DNA from: JBBRDU01 sp038230335
GTDB lineage: Bacteria; Verrucomicrobiota; Verrucomicrobiia; Chthoniobacterales; UBA10450
DNA length: 64,000 nucleotides
Reading direction: 5' to 3'
NCBI GenBank assembly: GCA_038230335.1
Contig: JBBRNL010000004.1
Span: forward strand, 186,001-250,000
The first letter of the stretch is position 1. Each line of letters begins with the position of its first letter. Of this stretch, positions 62,251 through 64,000 are shown piece after piece. A model generated the notes under the pieces. That model was not told the DNA's origin, ran no database searches, and saw only the letters and a program-made list of their open reading frames with translations. The position numbers and the translations under genes were made by a program.

Positions 62251-64000
62251 CTAGGCCTCGGCGGCTTCAAGGAAGCCTTCCAACTGGCGAATCCGAGTCG
62301 GATGGCGCATTTTACGCAGGGCCTTGGCTTCGATCTGTCGGATTCGCTCGCGCGTCACGCGGAACTGCCGTCCCACTTCCTCGAGGGTCCGGCTGTAGCC
62401 ATCAACCAGGCCAAACCGCTGCTCTAATACCTGACGCTCCCGTTCGGTCAGCGTTTCCAAGACATCCTTGATCTTTTCCTTCAAAAGGACGATCGCGGTC
62501 ATGTCGCTGGGATTTTCCGCGCCCTTATCTTCAATAAAGTCGCCGAAGTTGGTTTCTTCACTTTCCCCCACGGGCGATTGAAGGGAGATCGGCTGCTGGG
62601 CCATCTTCAAGACCGCGCGGACGCGATCGACCGGCAGCAGAATCTCTTCTGCCACCTCTTCCGGAGTCGGTTCCCGCCCATATTCCTGGACAAGTTGCTT
62701 TTGCACCCGCATCAATTTGTTGATCGTCTCGATCATATGCACGGGAATGCGAATCGTGCGGGCCTGATCGGCAATCGAACGGGTGATGGCCTGCCGGATC
62801 CACCAGGTGGCGTAGGTGGAAAACTTATAGCCGCGGCGATATTCGAATTTCTCGACCGCTTTCATTAAACCCATGTTGCCTTCCTGAATAAGATCCAGGA
62901 ATGACAGCCCGCGATTTGTATATTTTTTGGCGATGGAAATGACGAGCCGAAGATTGGCTTCGACCATTTCGGTTTTGGCGCGCAGGGCCTTGCGCAGCCA
63001 ATTTTTCAAATCCTGATATTGCTCCCTGTATTCATCGACGGAAAGCCAGAGCATTTTTTCCAGCTCAGAAATCTTCGCAGCCACGGGGGCGTGCCCGGCA
63101 CGGCCGCGTGGTTTTTTCACCACCTCGGCCTTCAGTTCAACCAAAACGAGGTACTGTTCGTCGGCCAGATGCACAAATTCTTCTGTGACTTTCTGCTTAA
63201 AATAAAACTTCGGGTAAAACCTCTGCAAAGAAGCAACCGTGCGCTGTAAGGCCTTCGATTTTTTCGAGTCTTTCTTGGAGGAGCGGGTGATGAGCCCGTA
63301 CTGATGACTGATGGATGCGCTCAGTCTCCCCACTTGTTTGCACAAGCGCGGCAGCATTTTCATGTAGCGCTCGCGGCTCTCGATCTTCTTATCGAGGATG
63401 ACGCGATCAAAGCGCTCCCGGCCTTCCGTCAACTTGGCGGCCAGGTCGAGGTGCGCCTGGGCGATGAAACCGAAGCGGTTGATGAGCTGTTGCACCATGT
63501 TCTCGGCCTCTTCAATGCGCTTGGAAATTTCTACTTCCTGCTCGCGCGTGAGCAACGGGACCTGACCCATTTGCTTGAGGTACATGCGAACCGGGTCATC
63601 AAGAATATCCAGTTTCGTTTCCGGTTTTTCTTCCTCCTCTTCTTCCGCGTCCTTCTTTCCGTCCTTGAAGCGATCGACTTCGGACGCCTCAATGATATCG
63701 ATCTCCATCTTGCGGAGTCGGATCAGGATAGCATCAAGGTCATCGGCATCGGTGAGACCTTCGGGGAGCGCTTCGTTCAGGTCATCGAACGTGAGATAGC
63801 CTTGTTCTTTGGCCAGTTTGATGAGCTCACGGATGCGGGCCTGCAAGTCCGCTTCGGATTGTAGAGGCACAGCATTGGCCGCTTTGGCGGCAGGGGCGGC
63901 GCCACGGCGCGGACGCTTTGCCTCGGCTGCGCCCTTGGCCTTGGCCACAGGTTTGGAAGGAACGGCCGGCTTACGCGACGGCTTCTTCTTTTCTTTGAGC
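62251..64000 (-). CDS. rpoD: Primary sigma factor RpoD, 5' partial
   Basis: Housekeeping sigma-70. The frame runs to the edge of the window, with a Lys/Ala/Pro-rich N-terminus; an internal GTG at 63948 is less likely to be the start. Region 1.1-like (ELIKLAKEQGYLTFDDLNEA), region 1.2 (DDPVRMYLKQMGQVPLLTRE), region 2 (NMGLMKAVEKFEYRRGYKFS, ATWWIRQAITRSIADQART), region 3 (TPEEVAEEILLPVDRVRAVL) and region 4 (LEQRFGLVDGYSRTLEEVGR) are all present. It initiates most transcription in the cell. Confidence 0.97.
   Translation of the reverse strand, partial: LKEKKKPSRKPAVPSKPVAKAKGAAEAKRPRRGAAPAAKAANAVPLQSEADLQARIRELIKLAKEQGYLTFDDLNEALPEGLTDADDLDAILIRLRKMEIDIIEASEVDRFKDGKKDAEEEEEEKPETKLDILDDPVRMYLKQMGQVPLLTREQEVEISKRIEEAENMVQQLINRFGFIAQAHLDLAAKLTEGRERFDRVILDKKIESRERYMKMLPRLCKQVGRLSASISHQYGLITRSSKKDSKKSKALQRTVASLQRFYPKFYFKQKVTEEFVHLADEQYLVLVELKAEVVKKPRGRAGHAPVAAKISELEKMLWLSVDEYREQYQDLKNWLRKALRAKTEMVEANLRLVISIAKKYTNRGLSFLDLIQEGNMGLMKAVEKFEYRRGYKFSTYATWWIRQAITRSIADQARTIRIPVHMIETINKLMRVQKQLVQEYGREPTPEEVAEEILLPVDRVRAVLKMAQQPISLQSPVGESEETNFGDFIEDKGAENPSDMTAIVLLKEKIKDVLETLTERERQVLEQRFGLVDGYSRTLEEVGRQFRVTRERIRQIEAKALRKMRHPTRIRQLEGFLEAAEA

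Overview
The window looks like chromosome of a Gram-negative soil-type bacterium, most likely Verrucomicrobiota (Chthoniobacterales/Spartobacteria-like). This is an inference from the gene mix: several large TonB-dependent receptors, cyclase-TolB-TPR fusion proteins, a PEP-CTERM protein, HYR-domain secreted proteins, DUF3667, DUF5069 and DUF2911 proteins, and many short GC-rich palindromes at gene ends. No rRNA, CRISPR array, prophage or transposase was seen.

Bases 1-15,071 hold a partial CocE/NonD hydrolase and then a three-gene module present twice: a cyclase-like/TolB-like/TPR membrane protein, a TonB-dependent outer-membrane receptor, and a DUF885 (HExxGH) peptidase-like protein. In the second copy the peptidase gene is a decayed remnant. 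A small tail of a third cyclase gene also survives. Both receptors carry a single-base frameshift. The module looks like a peptide or nutrient uptake and hydrolysis unit with a membrane sensor, duplicated in tandem.

Bases 15,178-20,094 (minus strand) hold a secreted protein with a sphingomyelinase D/GDPD-like domain, a PLAT-like domain and two HYR domains. Behind it is the classic translation cluster tRNA-Thr, tuf, tRNA-Trp, secE, nusG, rplK, which stops after rplK rather than continuing into rplA-rplJL-rpoBC.

Bases 20,349-36,572 hold a TPR lipid-anchored-looking protein, an EamA transporter, an ECF sigma factor with a VWA/YfbK-like partner, a prenyl synthase, an NlpC/P60-like protein, alaS, a DUF3667 protein, an amino-acid permease, a UbiB-family kinase, DUF5069 and a four-helix-bundle protein. 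Bases 36,860-49,598 hold a GH26-like glycosidase, OsmC, DUF2911, a deoxyhypusine synthase-like enzyme paired with hldD, a cobalamin riboswitch ahead of a BtuB-type receptor, rmuC, another DUF885 protein, a CtpA-type protease and tsaD.

Bases 49,621-56,630 are more accessory: an orphan histidine kinase, a lipoprotein, a 44-residue peptide with a double-glycine leader-like motif, a GlsB/YeaQ membrane protein, a BtpA-family protein, and a cluster of small minus-strand genes bordered by attC-like integron recombination sites with no integrase in view. A PEP-CTERM protein follows. The last part returns to core genes: a frameshifted TPR protein, recA, ribD, small secreted and membrane proteins, and the primary sigma factor rpoD, which runs off the right edge.

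Three otherwise intact genes each contain one single-base frameshift. Either the assembly has residual indels or these genes are young pseudogenes; the sequence alone cannot decide.
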